6,839 bases of DNA from Gammaproteobacteria bacterium (GTDB taxonomy: Bacteria; Pseudomonadota; Gammaproteobacteria; Burkholderiales; Burkholderiaceae_C), in NCBI GenBank assembly GCA_030054245.1, contig JASGCH010000073.1, positions 1 to 6,839 on the forward strand, in the 5' to 3' direction. The notes under the pieces were generated by a model, which had not been told where the DNA came from, did not search any database, and was given only the letters and a program-made list of their open reading frames with translations. Every line of letters starts with the position of its first letter. The first letter of the stretch is position 1. A program made the translations under genes and the position numbers. Positions 5,980 through 6,839 of the stretch are shown piece by piece.

Positions 5980-6432
5980 ATGGCTAAACCTAGCAAATAC
6001 TTACTGTTTATTTTTTTAGTGACTTTAGTTTGGCAGGTGTTTTACTTTCGTCCAGCAGAATTAGAAGCATGGTTGTGGCCCGTTCGCAAGTTAGTGTGTC
6101 CCTTGGTTTACTGTGATAAAACACCTATTCGTGAAAATCGAGCGTGGCAAATAATCAATGGTCAGATAGAAGTCATTCAAAGTAATGCACTATGGTTGCA
6201 TTTGCAAGTTAAACAGACGCGTACTTATCCCGTTTTAACCCCTCATTTAAAAATAGAACTTAAAGATCAAGTGGGTAATTTACTTACACAACGAGTGTTT
6301 AGCCCACAGTCTTTGCAATGGCCAGCATATATTGATGGACAAAATGAACTCAATAAAGAGGCAACTTTGAGTTTAAATGTAGCTTCGACGGTTTCTGCTA
6401 TCACTTATAAGTTAGATCTTTTTTACCCCTAA
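5980..6432 (+). CDS. DUF3426 family membrane-anchored protein (short form, no zinc ribbon)
   Basis: The 150-residue product has one transmembrane segment (about 7-23, LLFIFLVTLVWQVFYF) after a lysine-containing N-terminus. A C-terminal extracytoplasmic domain of the DUF3426 type follows, whose function is unknown. Family-like features are the pair VCPLVYC (C40, C45), PVLTPHLKIELKDQVGN (84-100), the RVFSP turn (105-109), the WPAYIDGQNE region (114-123) and the terminal YKLDLFYP (143-150). Betaproteobacterial DUF3426 proteins usually begin with an MJ0042-type zinc ribbon (two CxxC pairs) and a linker; here both are missing. The frame is open upstream to an ATG at 5902, but that extension is read through repeat DNA and adds no cysteine pairs, so ATG 5980 is preferred. 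No Shine-Dalgarno motif is seen. Loss of the N-terminal domain during repeat insertion upstream is possible. Position after prmA and before a PfkB kinase supports the assignment. Confidence 0.75.
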   Translation: MAKPSKYLLFIFLVTLVWQVFYFRPAELEAWLWPVRKLVCPLVYCDKTPIRENRAWQIINGQIEVIQSNALWLHLQVKQTRTYPVLTPHLKIELKDQVGNLLTQRVFSPQSLQWPAYIDGQNELNKEATLSLNVASTVSAITYKLDLFYP

Positions 6433-6440
6433 AAGATAGG

Positions 6441-6600
6441 AAAGCCGGTTGCTACTTGGTTCGCCGAGACTTGTCAAACTACTAGGTTATGTATGTGCCT
6501 CAGTTCGTTGCGCTATCCATTGCGCTTCCGCTCCCAGTCTCGCATATTGTATATGCGAGAATAGCTCGCGGAAGTGTAACCGGTTGTACAATAGTCTTTT
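6441..6600. repeat. ~160-bp intergenic repeat element between the DUF3426 and PfkB genes
   Basis: The left part GAAAGCCGGTTGCTACTTGG (from 6440) resembles 101-122. The right part ends CAATAGTCTTTT (6589-6600), sharing CAATAGTCTT with 5870-5879. Bases 6553-6570 are identical to 5822-5839, and GTGTAACC (6574-6581) equals 5843-5850. Relative to the 5759-5878 copy, the CGGCACCAGCCGATGGTG block is replaced by a short GGTTGTA, so modules are gained and lost between copies. The element ends 15 bp before the PfkB start codon and would lie in its leader and promoter. Confidence 0.75.
6525..6574. repeat. Nested cruciform-forming inverted repeat
   Basis: The inner arm pair TCTCGCATAT (6538-6547) and ATATGCGAGA (6551-6560) is a perfect 10-bp stem with a TGT loop. 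The outer pair CTTCCGC (6525-6531) and GCGGAAG (6568-6574) is also perfect and is separated from the inner stem by 6-7 nt on each side, giving an interior-loop hairpin. The GCGAGAATAGCTCGC segment can alternatively form a local hairpin (GCGAG 6555-6559 with CTCGC 6565-6569), as in the 5824-5838 copy. Confidence 0.85.
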
Positions 6601-6615
6601 TACTATGACATCAAT

Positions 6616-6839
6616 ATGACCACTCTGATTTCTGGCTCCATGGCTTTTGATACGATTATGAGTTATCCTGGTAAATTCTCAGAACATCTATTGCCTGATA
6701 GTTTACATATACTGAATGTATCTTTTCTGGTAGATCAATTACATAAAGATTTTGGAGGGTGTGCCGGCAATATTTCTTATGGTCTTAAGCAACTTGGTGG
6801 AAAACCCTTACCTATGGCCACCATAGGTAAGGATGGAGA
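6616..6839 (+). CDS. PfkB/ribokinase-family carbohydrate (or nucleoside) kinase, N-terminal part
   Basis: The first 74 residues are visible and the gene runs off the window. The start MTTLISGSMAFDTIMSYPGKF is typical of ribokinase-like kinases, with the GS..FD strand that places substrate. It continues with LNVSFLV (33-39) and the glycine-rich PfkB signature FGGCAGNISYGLKQLGG (46-62), followed by PMATIGKDG (66-74). Such enzymes phosphorylate sugars or nucleosides using ATP; this subgroup in Burkholderiales is annotated as carbohydrate kinase or adenosine kinase-like, and the substrate cannot be told from this fragment. The ATG at 6616 is chosen because an earlier ATG at 6605 runs into a stop after four codons. 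No Shine-Dalgarno motif precedes it. A repeat element ends 15 bp upstream. Its place downstream of prmA and a DUF3426 gene matches a gene order I recall from betaproteobacteria. Confidence 0.88.
   Translation, partial: MTTLISGSMAFDTIMSYPGKFSEHLLPDSLHILNVSFLVDQLHKDFGGCAGNISYGLKQLGGKPLPMATIGKDG

Noticed and set aside
5733..5987. 84-codon plus-strand frame with several cysteines, considered as a detached zinc ribbon
   Set aside because: It runs through the repeat elements, and its cysteines are not arranged as the two CxxC pairs of an MJ0042 ribbon.
101..6600. CRISPR array
   Set aside because: The repeats are dispersed between genes, vary in length and are palindromic at their ends. There is no regular repeat-spacer spacing and no cas gene.

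Overview
The window is about 6.8 kb of bacterial chromosome with moderate-to-low GC by eye (TTG leucine, CCA proline and GAA glutamate codons are common). It carries six complete protein genes, two partial genes at the edges, and an unusually dense family of short intergenic inverted-repeat elements. The best guess for the organism is a betaproteobacterium, possibly host-associated or with a decaying genome. The CinA-like molybdopterin-binding protein, the PrmA variant, the DUF3426 protein and the PfkB-type kinase all resemble betaproteobacterial forms. From memory, prmA - DUF3426 gene - (thiol peroxidase) - PfkB kinase is a common order in Burkholderiales. No rRNA or tRNA is present to confirm this.

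Layout: 1-99, the C-terminal end of an unrecognised plus-strand gene, followed immediately by a small inverted repeat. 326-985 (+), a 1-Cys peroxiredoxin of the Prx6 type. 1101-2195 (-), the YchF/OLA1 GTPase, convergent with the peroxiredoxin across a 74-bp repeat element. 2457-3272 (-), a CinA-family molybdopterin-binding-domain protein, sitting 17 nt downstream of 3290-4501 (-), a membrane fatty acid desaturase; these two probably form an operon. A divergent intergenic region (4502-4771) holds a 154-bp element. Then 4772-5680 (+) prmA, 299 bp of repeat-filled spacer, 5980-6432 (+) a short DUF3426 membrane-anchored protein lacking the usual N-terminal zinc ribbon, another ~160-bp element, and 6616-end (+) the N-terminus of a PfkB/ribokinase-family sugar or nucleoside kinase.

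The genes are mostly housekeeping: peroxide detoxification, ribosome-associated GTPase, membrane lipid unsaturation, ribosomal protein L11 methylation. They do not form one pathway.

The unusual content lies between them. Every gap longer than 100 bp contains one or more copies of a modular, MITE-like repeat. Its ends are related to AGACTGTTGCACCA on the left and TGGTGCAATAGTCTT on the right, and its interiors contain strong hairpins. One copy supplies the stop codon of the CinA-like gene. A second oddity is that none of the seven visible start codons has a recognisable Shine-Dalgarno sequence.
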